This document shows, one piece after another, positions 1 to 8,776 of a DNA stretch of 46,848 bases. Origin of the DNA: Cytophagales bacterium (GTDB taxonomy: Bacteria > Bacteroidota > Bacteroidia > Cytophagales > Thermoflexibacteraceae); contig JAAFKA010000036.1 in NCBI GenBank assembly GCA_013299115.1, forward strand, positions 1-46,848, given 5' to 3'. Position numbers and translations under genes: made by a program. Numbering within the stretch: position 1 is the first letter of the stretch; every line of letters starts with the position of its first letter. The notes below the pieces were generated by a model. The model was not told the DNA's origin. It saw only the letters and a list, made by a program, of their open reading frames with translations, and did not search any database.

Positions 1-107
1 ATCGTACTTTCGCTAGTTCCAACTTGCAAAGCAATTTCTTTTTGTGATATATTCCTTGCAAAAAGTGCAGAAATTTCATATCTTTGTTTTAGGGTTAAAT
101 GTGCCAT
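1..107 (-). CDS. IS30-family transposase, N-terminal fragment (runs off the window)
   Basis: The reading frame begins at the ATG whose complement is at 105-107 and is open to the window edge, so only about 35 residues are visible. They start MAHLTLKQRYEISALFARNI and continue with a helix-turn-helix that reads SQKEIALQVGTSEST. This is the usual N-terminal DNA-binding segment of IS30-family transposases (HTH_38), which bind the element ends. The catalytic DDE domain would lie outside the window. The gene points the same way as the truncated methyltransferase behind it, which suggests the element inserted into that gene. Family call is firm from the motif; whether the element is complete cannot be seen. 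Confidence 0.75.
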   Translation of the reverse strand, partial: MAHLTLKQRYEISALFARNISQKEIALQVGTSEST

Positions 108-192
108 AGTTTTATTTTGATTTTTTATTTCGCAATTCAAAAATAAACATAAAATATGACAGTATTTAACCTTTTTTAATTTTCCCCAAATT
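1..192 (-). mobile_element. End of an IS30-type insertion sequence (boundary approximate)
   Basis: About 85 bp of AT-rich sequence lies between the transposase start (107) and the stop codon of the interrupted methyltransferase (193-195). The element's terminal inverted repeat is expected in roughly 140-205. The methyltransferase protein stops matching its family near its last five or six residues, so the junction may lie slightly inside the open frame. The other end and any target duplication are outside the window. Confidence 0.45.
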
Positions 193-636
193 TCATTTCA
201 AACTTGATTCCAAGTTATTAAACAATTCTATAATTTCCCTTTGAGTCTGCCCTTTATTATGCGTAAAAAGTCTTGCCACATTTTCCATTATAAAATATTT
301 AGGTTTTATGATGGATATAATTCTTGCAAATTCTCTAAATAATTGATTTCTTTCGTCTTCAATAAACCTTCTACCAATATTTCCTGCCATACTAAAGCCT
401 TGACATGGGGGACCACCTATCACAACATCAACTTTTTGAGTTGGTATTAACTTAATTATATTTTCTCGTGATAACTCTCTTATATCTTTTTGAATAAGAT
501 TATGATGTGGAAAATTGGCTTTATATGTTTCACAAAAATTACTTTCTCTATCCAAAGAAAAAATATTTTTTAATCCAGCCCTATCAAAGCCAAGAGAAAA
601 TCCACCAGCACCACAAAATAAATCTACATAAGTCAT
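193..636 (-). pseudogene. DNA (cytosine-5) methyltransferase, truncated at the C-terminus
   Basis: The intact part encodes 147 residues starting MTYVDLFCGAGGFSLG. It contains motif I (SAM binding, DLFCGAGG), motif IV with the catalytic cysteine (GGPPCQGFS) and motif VI (ENV), the first half of a C5-methyltransferase. Normal enzymes are 300-400 residues and continue with motif VIII, a target-recognition domain and motifs IX-X; all of these are missing. The frame ends in a TGA at 193-195, just before an IS30-type transposase gene, so insertion of that element is the likely cause. The ATG at 634-636 was chosen because the core motif begins four residues after it; an upstream Met gives an atypical hydrophobic lead. 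No partner restriction gene is visible. Probably inactive. Confidence 0.8.
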
Positions 637-697
637 TAGTATTTGATGTTTTATTTGTATTTGCAAAAATACAAAACAATAAATATAATTATACTTC

Positions 698-987
698 AAA
701 TCCGCAAGGCTTTCAACCTGTGCTTGCGGATTCTCAAATCCGCAAGGCTTTCAACTTCGTGCTTGCGGATTCTCAAATCCGCAAGGCTTTCGGTTGTGAG
801 CAACCGAAAGCACAACCAAATCCGCAAGGCTTTCGGTTGCAGCAACCGAAAACACAACCAAATCCGCAAAACTTTCGGTTGCAGCAACCGAAAACACAAC
901 CAAATCCGCAAAACTTTCGGTTGTAGCAACCGAAAGCACGTGTAAATCCGCAAGGCTTTCGGTTGTGAGCAACCGAAAGCACGTGTA
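698..987. repeat. Seven tandem palindromic repeats, about 38-44 bp each
   Basis: Units start at about 698, 736, 775, 818, 860, 902 and 944. Each begins AAATCCGCAAGG or AAATCCGCAAAA. In units 3-7 an inverted repeat follows (CTTTCGGTTG, 2-4 base loop, CAACCGAAAG). In units 1-2 the hairpin is instead CCGCAAG...CTTGCGG. The loop and flanks vary between units (TGAG, CA, TA). All six frames are low-complexity here, and the open frames that span the array are artefacts of the repeat. The array lies 43 bp beyond the stop codon of the primase-like gene and would form its 3' untranslated region, where it could also stop transcription. A related single hairpin occurs at 46300-46329. Confidence 0.85.
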
Positions 988-1029
988 GGTGTACAATTGT
1001 CAAGGTATGTCGACCATTGCCAACGTACT

Positions 1030-1716
1030 TTACACATCGGCAAAGAACGGAATAAAATCTCCTTGTGTGCAACCGGGTACGGGGATTAGGTTATCTCCAC
1101 GCACATCGCAGCCGAGCAAAGAAGTAATATTTTTGTACCACGTTTGGGTGTATTGCTCCTCTATTTTTGCCAATTCTATCAATAAATGAAAACCTCCTCT
1201 GGTTTTCAGCACCCGTACACAATCCATGTTGATGTGTTTCTTCACTTCATTCAGCGTTGCATTTACTTGTTGAATATCGAAATCCAAATCAAAATACACT
1301 TTGCGAGTACAAGCCGTTTGGATACAATTCATTGCTTCTTGGTGCGGATTGTAACCGTTGTAAGGCTTAGTAATTAATTCAGCACATTTTACCAACAAGT
1401 TTTTAGTTGCCAACTCCATATTTCTTGGGTTTACAGTGATATACAATGCCAATGCCTCTTGTGGTATCACTACCTCTCCCTGTTTATAGCCTCCTATTTC
1501 GCATTCTAACTGCTTTACTTTGTCAAAAAGTAGTTCTTTATTTGTAGTAAACCTTCGCAACTGTGCCTTATCTGCTTTAATATTTTGATTCACATTTTTT
1601 GCATATTTATTGCGTGCAAACAAAGTAACATAATACGTTTCGTTGGGTCGCAAGGCAGGCAACCAATCTATAAAGGTGCGAAAAGTAATTTCGTTTTTAA
1701 TAATTTGATAGTTCAT
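1030..1716 (-). CDS. Small primase-like protein (archaeo-eukaryotic primase fold suspected)
   Basis: 228 residues, beginning MNYQIIKNEITFRTFIDWLP. Three features in the second half match the catalytic signature of archaeo-eukaryotic primases/PrimPol proteins: an acidic pair on a strand (KVYFDLDFD, about residues 138-146), a small-small-x-histidine motif after a strand (TRGGFHLLIEL, about 170-180), and a third region reading DNLIPVPGCTQGD near the C-terminus, which resembles the (R)hPGT-x-x-K/Q segment of viral and plasmid family members. The first half has a conserved-looking segment YYVTLFARNKY. No zinc finger or helicase domain is attached. Function is inferred: nucleotide polymerisation or nucleotide binding. 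The gene is isolated, with a palindromic array just downstream and a hairpin repeat upstream, consistent with mobile DNA. Confidence 0.5.
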   Translation of the reverse strand: MNYQIIKNEITFRTFIDWLPALRPNETYYVTLFARNKYAKNVNQNIKADKAQLRRFTTNKELLFDKVKQLECEIGGYKQGEVVIPQEALALYITVNPRNMELATKNLLVKCAELITKPYNGYNPHQEAMNCIQTACTRKVYFDLDFDIQQVNATLNEVKKHINMDCVRVLKTRGGFHLLIELAKIEEQYTQTWYKNITSLLGCDVRGDNLIPVPGCTQGDFIPFFADV

Positions 1717-1752
1717 TGTATATTTTCAAGTAAAGCCTGATATAATTAAGTA

Positions 1753-1836
1753 AGCACGCAGATAACACTGATTAAGCTGATTTTACGGATAATAAAATCT
1801 GTGTTTTATCCGTAAAATCGGTGTTATCTGTGTGCT
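1753..1836. repeat. Long imperfect hairpin between genes
   Basis: The left arm begins AGCACGCAGATAACACTGAT and continues to ...TTACGGATAA; the right arm is TTATCCGTAAAATC followed by GGTGTTATCTGTGTGCT. The arms pair over more than 30 bases with a small bulge and a loop of about 12. It lies between the primase-like gene start and the end of the large surface-protein gene. Sequences of this form (GCAGATAACAC...GGATAA) are commonly scattered between Bacteroidota genes. It could terminate the surface-protein transcript. Confidence 0.7.
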
Positions 1837-1845
1837 ATTTACTCA

Positions 1846-4800
1846 TCACTCCAAGACATGAATTGCCCCTTTTTTCTCCTTGCTTGTGCCTTTTACAGTC
1901 AAGATATAAAAATAAACTCCCGTAGGCACTACGCTGCCGTTATAGGTGCCGTCCCATTCGTTTTTGTAGTTCACTTTTCTGTAAACTTCGCTGCCCCACC
2001 TATTGACAATTATCAGCGTATTGTCGGGATACCTTTCTATGTTGTCTATGTGGAAAAAGTCATTCAAACCATCGCCATTGGGCGTAATTATATCTACTGC
2101 TTTGGTAACAGGCTCGTCTGCCACTATCACCAGCACTGTATCATAACCCACACAACCCGATGCATCTGTTCCTCGCACAATATATTGGGTAGTACGCAAA
2201 GGTTTTGCCAAAGGCTCACGTGCAGTGGAGTCATCTACGGCATTTTTTGGAGTCCACAAATAATTGATTGCCCCTCCGCCTTGCAAACGAATTTCATAGC
2301 CTATGTTTACAATGGTATCACGTCCTGCGGTTACTCTGGGTGCTTGCAAGACCAAAATCCGTTGCGAAGGCGTGGTATCTCCAAAGCACAAATTGGAAAC
2401 CACTCGTCTGTAAAACGTAGTGCTGTCGGGTGTGCCGTTGAAAATCAAGTTTTGCGTATTGGCGTTGGGTATATTTGTCCAACGGCGTTGGTCGCGGGAC
2501 TGCTGCCACTGGTACTTGAAAATCTTAGTGCCGTCCACAGGAACAGAAGCACGCAAGGTATCTGCTTTGGTTTTTCTGCAAACAACCTGCCCACCCGAAA
2601 CAATGAAATTGTTGGTAATACGTTGATTTACTGTAACTTGTACCACGTTGCTGGTGTCTGCAAAACAACCCGACAAGACAATACGTCTAAATTTGGCTGT
2701 TTCCACTATGTCTTTTGGTATAAAGTTTTTGCTCGAAGCCACACTTCGCCATACAGAGTCCGAAGTTGCTTGCCACACATAACGGTAGGTGCTGTCGCCA
2801 CCTGCGGGTTGCGTACCTGTTAAAGAATCTTTCAAAATTTCGCCTACGCAAATATTTCGATTGTCTGTAATTCGGTTGTTCGACAATTTGTTAATCATTC
2901 TCAACGTAACCACATTGCTTGTGTCTTTTCCGCATTGCAAACCAATGGCAATTCTGCGGAATGAGGTGCTGCGAATTAAACTTGTCGGTTTAAAATCTTT
3001 TTCTTTACCTACCAAAGCCCAATTTCTGTTGTCTGTTGAGTTTTGCCATTCGTATTCGTATTTGCTACCTCCACCTGTTGGCAGAGAACCAATTAATTTT
3101 GGGAGTGTGTCGCCAACACAATACACACTTCTATTGCTACCTTGTATGGTGTTGTTTTCAATCGGATTAACCATTTCAATCTCAATAATGTTGCTCGAAT
3201 CGGAGAAACAGCCATTGAATATTAAACGGCGGAAATAGTATTTGCCTTGTGCCAATTTGCCCGGTTTATAATCTCTCAAATTGCCTAAGGTATCAGGTCT
3301 TTGCCAGTTGATAGAATCGGAGGAAAACACCCAATCGTATTTGAAGTAGCTGCGCGGCGTGGCAGGGCTTGTACCTTTGATAACGGCAGACGAGTCTCCT
3401 ACGCAGTTTAATTGTCTGGGTCCAATTTCGTTTCTACCAAATTTGCGTGAAAACAACACCACTGTTACGTTACTTGTATCTTTGTAACACAAACTTTCAA
3501 CCACCCTTCGGAAGTAAGTAGAGTCTGCATTGAGAGTCGGCTTGTTCAGGTTTAATGTATCTCCTCTGTTTGTCCACGTTTTTTTGTCTATTGAACTTTG
3601 CCACAAAAATTTGTATTTTGCACCACCGCCTACGGGTACAGTACCCAATAAGTTTGTGCCTACACTATCTCCTTCGCACACCACACTTTTGGTGCTGCGT
3701 ACTGTATTGTTCAGGATTTTTGGGTGAATTTGTATAGTCAAAATATTGCTAATGGTAGAGTCGCAACCATTGCGAACTATACGGCGAAAATAAGTCGTTT
3801 TGCTGATACCAACAGGCGTAAAATAATACAAGGTATCTTTTTGAGTTCTGGCGGTGTCTGCCCTTGTCCACTTTTGCCTGTCGAAAGACTGTTGCCATGC
3901 GTATTTGAAAGCAACCGAATCTACTTTGAAACCTTTGATACTGTCTTTCATCACCACGCCATCTCCGTTGGGGCAAACAAAGTGGCTGCTGCCTACCTCA
4001 TTTTTTTGCAACTGCTTGACTACCCGAATCGTAAGCACTGCACTGGTGTCTGGTTTGCCACAAGACCCCTGCACAATACGGCGAAAATACATAGTATCTG
4101 CCGAAATAATAGGAAAATAATTTTGCGTTTTGTCCTCGTCTAACCAAGTGCTTCGGTTTTTAGAACTCTGCCATTGGTATTTGGGTTTGCCATCGCCACC
4201 TGTGGGAACAGACCCAAGCAAGGAATCAGGTTTTGTTTTATCGCAAAGAAAAACTTTTCCTGTTTTTATGGTATTGCCTGCTATTTTTTGGATAAAAGTA
4301 ATTTTTACCACATTGCTCACGTCTTCTTTGCACCTGCCATCTCTTGCTATTCGCCTAAAAGAAGTGGTAGCTGTAATGCCTGTTAGCGTATAATCTTTGG
4401 CTGTGCCTATGTCAATCCAATTGGTATTGTCTGTCGACCTCTGCCACTGGTAAGTAACTTTTAAATTGTTAATTCCACTTTTGGCTTCCTCACCTACTAA
4501 TGTTGGCAATTCGTCGCCTTCGCAGTAGTTTTGCGACTCTTTAATGGTCGTTTTGCTTACTGTGCAAGGATTGACTCTCAACCGAATGACTGAACGAAAC
4601 AAAGTAATATCGGGAACTTTGGAGTTGGTAACTTTCAAACGATAAAGCCCTGCATCGGCTGCGGTAATATCGGGAAAGGTGAGTTCTCGTGCAGTCTGAG
4701 GCACTTCTGTATAGGTAGAACCAACCAATTTTAACCAAGTGTAAGAATTGGTTGTACCGCCAATTCCTAAACCTTGTGAGGTTGTTGCAATAGATACATT

Positions 4801-5511
4801 ATCTCCTTCAGCTTTTATAACTGTAAGTTCAGTAGATATACTGTCTTGCGGTATGTATTTGAGGGCAGTAATTACAATATTGCCTTCCAAACTTTCGAAA
4901 GTAAGTTGGTTATTGTTGATAAGCAACTCTTCAAAATTATTAGTATTAGGAAAAGTTGGTACTTGCCTAATTTGATTTTTAGTTAGATTTAATTTTTTTA
5001 GCTTATCAAGTGCATTTATGGAAGGAAACTTTCCATTTAATTGGTTTTCATGCAAATAAAGCAAAGTTAATTCTTTGAGTGTGGCAATGGCATCTGGCAC
5101 TGTGCCTGTCAATTTATTGTTGTTCAGTCGCAATTCTGTAATGTCTGTCATAGCAAAGAAAGCTGCGGGCAATGTACCCACTAAATTACGCCCACTGAGG
5201 TCTATTTTGGTAACTTTCAATGTGGTGGCATCTAAGGTTACGCCTGACCACTGGGATACAGGTTTGGTAATATCCCAAGGCGCAGTCCATGCAGCACCAG
5301 CCGTTGCTTGATAGAGAGCCAACAAGGCAGCTCTATCGGGACTGTCGGCAGGGGGCGGCGTGGTCTGAAAGAATTTTTTGAAATCATAACTTTCCACCAA
5401 GGTATGTGGTTTTTCGAAATAATTTTCCTTGTATAAATTGGCTTTGGCATTTTGCCCCCAAAGCAACAACAAACTAATAATAGCTATAAAATTTAATTTG
5501 AAATTCCTCAT
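1846..5511 (-). CDS. Secreted LRR/Ig-like repeat protein with gliding-motility C-terminal sorting domain
   Basis: 1221 residues. A signal peptide (about 1-25, hydrophobic FIAIISLLLLWG) is followed by a leucine-rich-repeat block of the plant-like type (about 60-215, with IDLSGRNLVGTLP and LRLNNNKLTGTVP). One Ig-like domain comes next, with the diagnostic DAGLYRLKV. Then eight imperfect repeats of about 90 residues run from about 315 to 1035; each has an N-[TREF]-I/V start, a Cys near position 10, a YxWQxS core, an FRR strand and a late Cys. A PKD-like domain and the C-terminal domain follow, with ITPNGDGLNDFFHI, NRWGSEVY and GVYFYILTV, the gliding-motility-associated domain (TIGR04131 type) that targets cargo to the type IX secretion system. 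Likely a cell-surface adhesin or matrix protein. It stands alone with repeat-rich DNA on both sides. Confidence 0.85.
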   Translation of the reverse strand: MRNFKLNFIAIISLLLLWGQNAKANLYKENYFEKPHTLVESYDFKKFFQTTPPPADSPDRAALLALYQATAGAAWTAPWDITKPVSQWSGVTLDATTLKVTKIDLSGRNLVGTLPAAFFAMTDITELRLNNNKLTGTVPDAIATLKELTLLYLHENQLNGKFPSINALDKLKKLNLTKNQIRQVPTFPNTNNFEELLINNNQLTFESLEGNIVITALKYIPQDSISTELTVIKAEGDNVSIATTSQGLGIGGTTNSYTWLKLVGSTYTEVPQTARELTFPDITAADAGLYRLKVTNSKVPDITLFRSVIRLRVNPCTVSKTTIKESQNYCEGDELPTLVGEEAKSGINNLKVTYQWQRSTDNTNWIDIGTAKDYTLTGITATTSFRRIARDGRCKEDVSNVVKITFIQKIAGNTIKTGKVFLCDKTKPDSLLGSVPTGGDGKPKYQWQSSKNRSTWLDEDKTQNYFPIISADTMYFRRIVQGSCGKPDTSAVLTIRVVKQLQKNEVGSSHFVCPNGDGVVMKDSIKGFKVDSVAFKYAWQQSFDRQKWTRADTARTQKDTLYYFTPVGISKTTYFRRIVRNGCDSTISNILTIQIHPKILNNTVRSTKSVVCEGDSVGTNLLGTVPVGGGAKYKFLWQSSIDKKTWTNRGDTLNLNKPTLNADSTYFRRVVESLCYKDTSNVTVVLFSRKFGRNEIGPRQLNCVGDSSAVIKGTSPATPRSYFKYDWVFSSDSINWQRPDTLGNLRDYKPGKLAQGKYYFRRLIFNGCFSDSSNIIEIEMVNPIENNTIQGSNRSVYCVGDTLPKLIGSLPTGGGSKYEYEWQNSTDNRNWALVGKEKDFKPTSLIRSTSFRRIAIGLQCGKDTSNVVTLRMINKLSNNRITDNRNICVGEILKDSLTGTQPAGGDSTYRYVWQATSDSVWRSVASSKNFIPKDIVETAKFRRIVLSGCFADTSNVVQVTVNQRITNNFIVSGGQVVCRKTKADTLRASVPVDGTKIFKYQWQQSRDQRRWTNIPNANTQNLIFNGTPDSTTFYRRVVSNLCFGDTTPSQRILVLQAPRVTAGRDTIVNIGYEIRLQGGGAINYLWTPKNAVDDSTAREPLAKPLRTTQYIVRGTDASGCVGYDTVLVIVADEPVTKAVDIITPNGDGLNDFFHIDNIERYPDNTLIIVNRWGSEVYRKVNYKNEWDGTYNGSVVPTGVYFYILTVKGTSKEKKGAIHVLE

Positions 5512-5589
5512 AATCTTGTTATGTTTTTGAATAGTAGCAAAGTTGTATAACAGTTTTTAGCACAATGCTTTAAGCTAAGAAATAACTTA

Positions 5590-5791
5590 CAACCTCGAAG
5601 AGGTTGAACAATAATAGCCCTACGTGCAATGTAGGAATAAGGTATAAAGGTACTCTACAACTCCAAAGGGGTTGAACATTAACTTGCACCCATTATGTAA
5701 TTGTTCAACCTCTTCGAGGTTGGATTGAAAAACTAATTTGTTTTCCCTACGTTGCACGTAGGGCTATTGTTGTTCAACCTCTTCGAGGTTG
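5590..5791. repeat. Inverted pair of dispersed palindromic repeats
   Basis: The left copy reads CAACCTCGAAGAGGTTG then AACAATAATAGCCCTACGTG. The right copy (about 5748-5791) is its complement: CACGTAGGGCTATTGTTGTT then CAACCTCTTCGAGGTTG. A third CAACCTCTTCGAGGTTG stands at about 5708-5724, and a related CAACTCCAAAGGGGTTG lies at about 5659-5675. Each 17-mer is itself a palindrome. This arrangement of nested small palindromes in head-to-head orientation is typical of REP-like or miniature repeats. No gene is visible in 5512-6128. Confidence 0.8.
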
Positions 5792-5947
5792 GATTAGAGT
5801 TTCTTAGCTTAACAGCACAGACTAAAATCTATGTTACAAAATTTAGTGCAACTTTTATTTTTGCAAAGATACAATTTCTATTTAACAAAGGTAAATGTTC
5901 TGTAAGATTTTCGTAAGTTTTGCTATTATTGTGATGTAAGTTGCCTA

Positions 5948-6058
5948 CTGTAGAACGGACTTTAGTCCGTTTTTGGCATTTTTGGGGATAAATATGTGAT
6001 TTTGGCACCACAATTTAAATTTTCATTTACAAGTAACGGACTAAAGTCCGTTCTACAG
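5948..6058. repeat. Inverted repeat with CGGACTTTAGTCCG palindromes
   Basis: The left arm CTGTAGAACGGACTTTAGTC is exactly complementary to the right arm ending ...AAGTCCGTTCTACAG, with about 62 bp between them. Each arm contains its own small palindrome. Relatives occur at 20581-20603 (CTGTAGTGCGGACTTCAGTC) and, more degenerate, at about 28957-28979 and 5814-5838, so this is a dispersed family in this genome. Confidence 0.75.
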
Positions 6059-6128
6059 ATTTCACGCAATTTACATTATTAGGAGATTTAGTATAAAAAT
6101 TATACCAAATTTACAATCTTTGTGGGTT

Positions 6129-7226
6129 ATGTTGCTCGACCTTTGGCTTTTATCGCAGTTGTTGCTGCAAATTTGTTGTCTTTTCTTGCTGGCTTACGCT
6201 GTCAAAAATGGTTTTGCTATTGTAAAAAATTGGCAACCTGCGGTGGCAGACGAAAAACAGTTGCTACTCGAACACAAAAATTATTTGATTGGGGCTATTT
6301 CCCAATTAGTTTTAGTTTTTCAGGTCTTGGGGCTTGTTTTTTTTATGCTCACCACCAACAGCCACCTGCCTCCGTTGCTAAAAGGGGCTATGTGTGCCAA
6401 TGGCGTGCTGGCTGCCAATGAATATGGTTTTCCGTTGTTGTACGTAAAAATGGGGAGTATTTTGGTGTACTTTCTATTTTTGAGTTGCAATTATTTAGAC
6501 CAACAAGAACCAGCCTATCCTTTGACTCCGCAAAAATACTGGTTTTTGTTTCCCTCTTTCTTTTTGCTTTGTGCAGATACGGCTTTGCAAGTCTTGTTTT
6601 ACGCCAACCTCAACCCCGATAGAATTGTAACCTGTTGCAGCCTTACTTTTCTGGGCGAAAAAACTACGCTGGCAAATTTAACTGAAAGCCACGAGTTTAC
6701 GACTGTTGTTGTTGGCGTGTTTGTGGGGAGTTTTGTGCTGTTGAATGTTTTGGGGTTGGTAAATTCCCAATACTTTGGTAGCAAATACTTTCCAAGTTTT
6801 AAAAACTTGGAAAGTGTATTAATAAGACTAAACTCCGCAAGGGCTTCAAGCCCTTGCGGAGTTGGGGGTAGCAGCAAACCCCAAAGCATTTATTTTCAGG
6901 CTTTTATCGTCATTCTGTACGTAAGCAGTGGAGTTTTTGCCCTGAAACATAGCTTTGTCAAGTATATTTATGGGTTGCCTACGCACCAATGTTTGTTTGA
7001 TACTTTTTTGCCCAATTACAACAGCATAGGTTTCATTATTTTTGCAGCTTATTATGGTTTGGTTGGTGGTTGGCTATTCAAAATGGTTTGGGTGGCTTAC
7101 AAAAAGCATTTGCAAATTGTCCATTCTTACAACCCAACTTATTTGGAGATTTTTCTATTCGTTTGCCTGTGGCTAAGTTTTGGGTTGCCTGTAGGGTATT
7201 GGTGGGCGTGGGAAGGGAGTTTGTAA
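6129..7226 (+). CDS. Polytopic membrane protein carrying two in-frame palindromic repeats
   Basis: 365 residues with about eight predicted membrane helices (about 5-27, 48-75, 97-120, 134-155, 190-212, 253-270, 295-320, 338-362). I do not recognise a named family; a segment with CANGVLAANEYGFPLLYVKM and the CC pair after the fourth helix look conserved-type. The most striking feature is residues about 220-245, between helices five and six, which are encoded by two adjacent perfect DNA palindromes (6787-6815 and 6831-6862). They read through without a stop and give a low-complexity hydrophilic insert. The ATG at 6129 was preferred over an upstream TTG (6120) because helix one starts right after it. 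It is 99 bp upstream of the TPR gene on the same strand. Function unknown. Confidence 0.7.
   Translation: MLLDLWLLSQLLLQICCLFLLAYAVKNGFAIVKNWQPAVADEKQLLLEHKNYLIGAISQLVLVFQVLGLVFFMLTTNSHLPPLLKGAMCANGVLAANEYGFPLLYVKMGSILVYFLFLSCNYLDQQEPAYPLTPQKYWFLFPSFFLLCADTALQVLFYANLNPDRIVTCCSLTFLGEKTTLANLTESHEFTTVVVGVFVGSFVLLNVLGLVNSQYFGSKYFPSFKNLESVLIRLNSARASSPCGVGGSSKPQSIYFQAFIVILYVSSGVFALKHSFVKYIYGLPTHQCLFDTFLPNYNSIGFIIFAAYYGLVGGWLFKMVWVAYKKHLQIVHSYNPTYLEIFLFVCLWLSFGLPVGYWWAWEGSL
6787..6862. repeat. Two perfect palindromes inside a coding sequence
   Basis: 6787-6815 pairs ACTTTCCAAG with CTTGGAAAGT around a TTTTAAAAA centre. 6831-6862 pairs AACTCCGCAAGGGCTT with AAGCCCTTGCGGAGTT. The first belongs to the same family as the intergenic palindrome at 28912-28944 and the in-gene one at 24777-24809. 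Neither introduces a stop in the frame used by the host gene. Confidence 0.85.
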
Positions 7227-7325
7227 GAGGTTGTTTAATTAAAGTAGAGTTTTAGATACAGTTGCTTTATATAATATTTGCTTTTTTCATAGAAACCTAT
7301 AACTTTGAAAAAACAATTTTGCTTT

Positions 7326-8726
7326 ATGTCAGAAGAAGTTACAGACAAAGACGAAAACTATCACGAGGCTGTGGGTAGGTTTGAGCAAATGCTAAAAGAA
7401 GATGGCAACTTTTTCTTCGACATCAATGCTATTGAGTTTATCATAGACTATTATTTAGACAAGGGCAATGCCGAAAAAGCCTTGTTAGCTTGCAACCACG
7501 CCCTTGCTTTGTATCCTTTTGCTACGCAACTCAATGTAGAAAAAGCAAAAATCTTGCAAGAAATAGGCAAAATAGACGAGGCTTTTGTCTGTATAGAAAT
7601 TGCCGAAAAAATACAACCTTACGACAACGAAGTTAAATTATTGAAGGCAAACTTGTTGCAAATTCGCAAAGAATATGAACAAGCCCTGCACTATTATTTG
7701 GAAATTTTAGACCAAACCGAAGACAAGGCTTTGCTCTATTATCATGTGGGTTGTGCTTATTTCCAACTCAATCGTATGCCCGAAGCCTACCAAAGCCTCA
7801 AAAAATCCTTGCAAATTCAACCTAATGAGCCTACGGTACTCAATTTATTGTTAGACAGTTGCTCTACCAAACAAGATACCGAAGCCTTGATACCTATGTT
7901 TGAGAAAATGATAGACAAAAATCCCTACCACAAGCAACTTTGGTATTATTTGGGAATTGTTTATAATGACCTCCGCCAGTTTGACGATGCCCTCTATGCC
8001 TTAGATTATGCCGTAGTGATTGACGATAATTTTTATGATGCCCATTTTGCTATGGGTCATGTGTATATGAACAGGCAAAAGTACCAACAAGCCTACGAAC
8101 ACTACAAAACAGCGTGGACTCTGAACAAAGAATCGGCAGATGTGAATTGTCATTTGGGGGCTTGTTTAGAAAAATTAGAATTATTTGAAAGTGCCATTAA
8201 CTATTACCGCAAAGCCACCCAAATAGACAGCCACTATGCTGATGCGTGGTTTGGCATGGGGGTTTGCCTGATGAGCAAAGAAAAGTGGTATGAGGCTATT
8301 CATTTTTTTAAGAGAGCAGTCAAATTAGACAAAGAAAACGCAACCTATTGGGTTGCCTTAGCCGAAAGTGAGTACAAAACAGGCAATGTGGTATCGAGTG
8401 TAGAGGCGTACAAACAAGCCGTAGCCATAGCCCCGTTGCAGGCAGATGTGTGGCTGAACTGGTCGTTTATCCACTACGAACAGGGAGATAATGATGCAGC
8501 CATAGACCTCATCATGGAAGGATTAGAGGAAATGCCCGACAATGCCGAAATGCAATATCGGGTGGTGTGTTACCTCATTGCAGCAGGACAATACCAAGAA
8601 GCCGTAAAATTTTTAGAACTTGCCCTTGCTCTCGATTACGACCAGCACAAGGTTTTGTTCGAATTTTTTCCTCGTTTAGAAATCCAAAAAGCTCTACAAA
8701 AATTGATAAATCAGTTTAGGCAGTGA
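7326..8726 (+). CDS. Tetratricopeptide-repeat protein
   Basis: 466 residues made almost entirely of TPR units of 34 residues, at least eleven of them, recognisable by the W/Y-x2-LG-x2-Y and A-x3-Y-x3-A spacing (for example AWFGMGVCLMSKEKWYEAIH and LWYYLGIVYNDLRQFDDALY). There is no signal peptide and no attached enzymatic domain, so a cytoplasmic protein-protein scaffold is the natural reading. The ATG at 7326 begins MSEEVTDKDENYHEA; a TTG at 7305 would add seven residues and is less likely. It precedes arfB by 50 bp on the same strand and could be co-transcribed. Partner proteins cannot be deduced from the sequence. Confidence 0.85.
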   Translation: MSEEVTDKDENYHEAVGRFEQMLKEDGNFFFDINAIEFIIDYYLDKGNAEKALLACNHALALYPFATQLNVEKAKILQEIGKIDEAFVCIEIAEKIQPYDNEVKLLKANLLQIRKEYEQALHYYLEILDQTEDKALLYYHVGCAYFQLNRMPEAYQSLKKSLQIQPNEPTVLNLLLDSCSTKQDTEALIPMFEKMIDKNPYHKQLWYYLGIVYNDLRQFDDALYALDYAVVIDDNFYDAHFAMGHVYMNRQKYQQAYEHYKTAWTLNKESADVNCHLGACLEKLELFESAINYYRKATQIDSHYADAWFGMGVCLMSKEKWYEAIHFFKRAVKLDKENATYWVALAESEYKTGNVVSSVEAYKQAVAIAPLQADVWLNWSFIHYEQGDNDAAIDLIMEGLEEMPDNAEMQYRVVCYLIAAGQYQEAVKFLELALALDYDQHKVLFEFFPRLEIQKALQKLINQFRQ

Positions 8727-8776
8727 AATTTCTGTTTGCATAGGAACAAAACCTACCCAAAGTTGCTTTTACAAAT

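Noticed and set aside
698-987. CRISPR array
   Set aside because: Units are contiguous, with no unique spacers of constant length, the repeats themselves are palindromic throughout, and no cas genes are near.
507-1072. Several open frames of 80-140 codons across the repeat array on both strands
   Set aside because: They consist of the tandem repeat translated in different frames (QPNPQNFRLQQPKT-type and RLLQPKVLRIW-type periodicity) and do not resemble proteins.
1858-2823. 321-codon plus-strand open frame opposite the surface protein gene
   Set aside because: It is antisense to a protein with clear domains and has no recognisable features.
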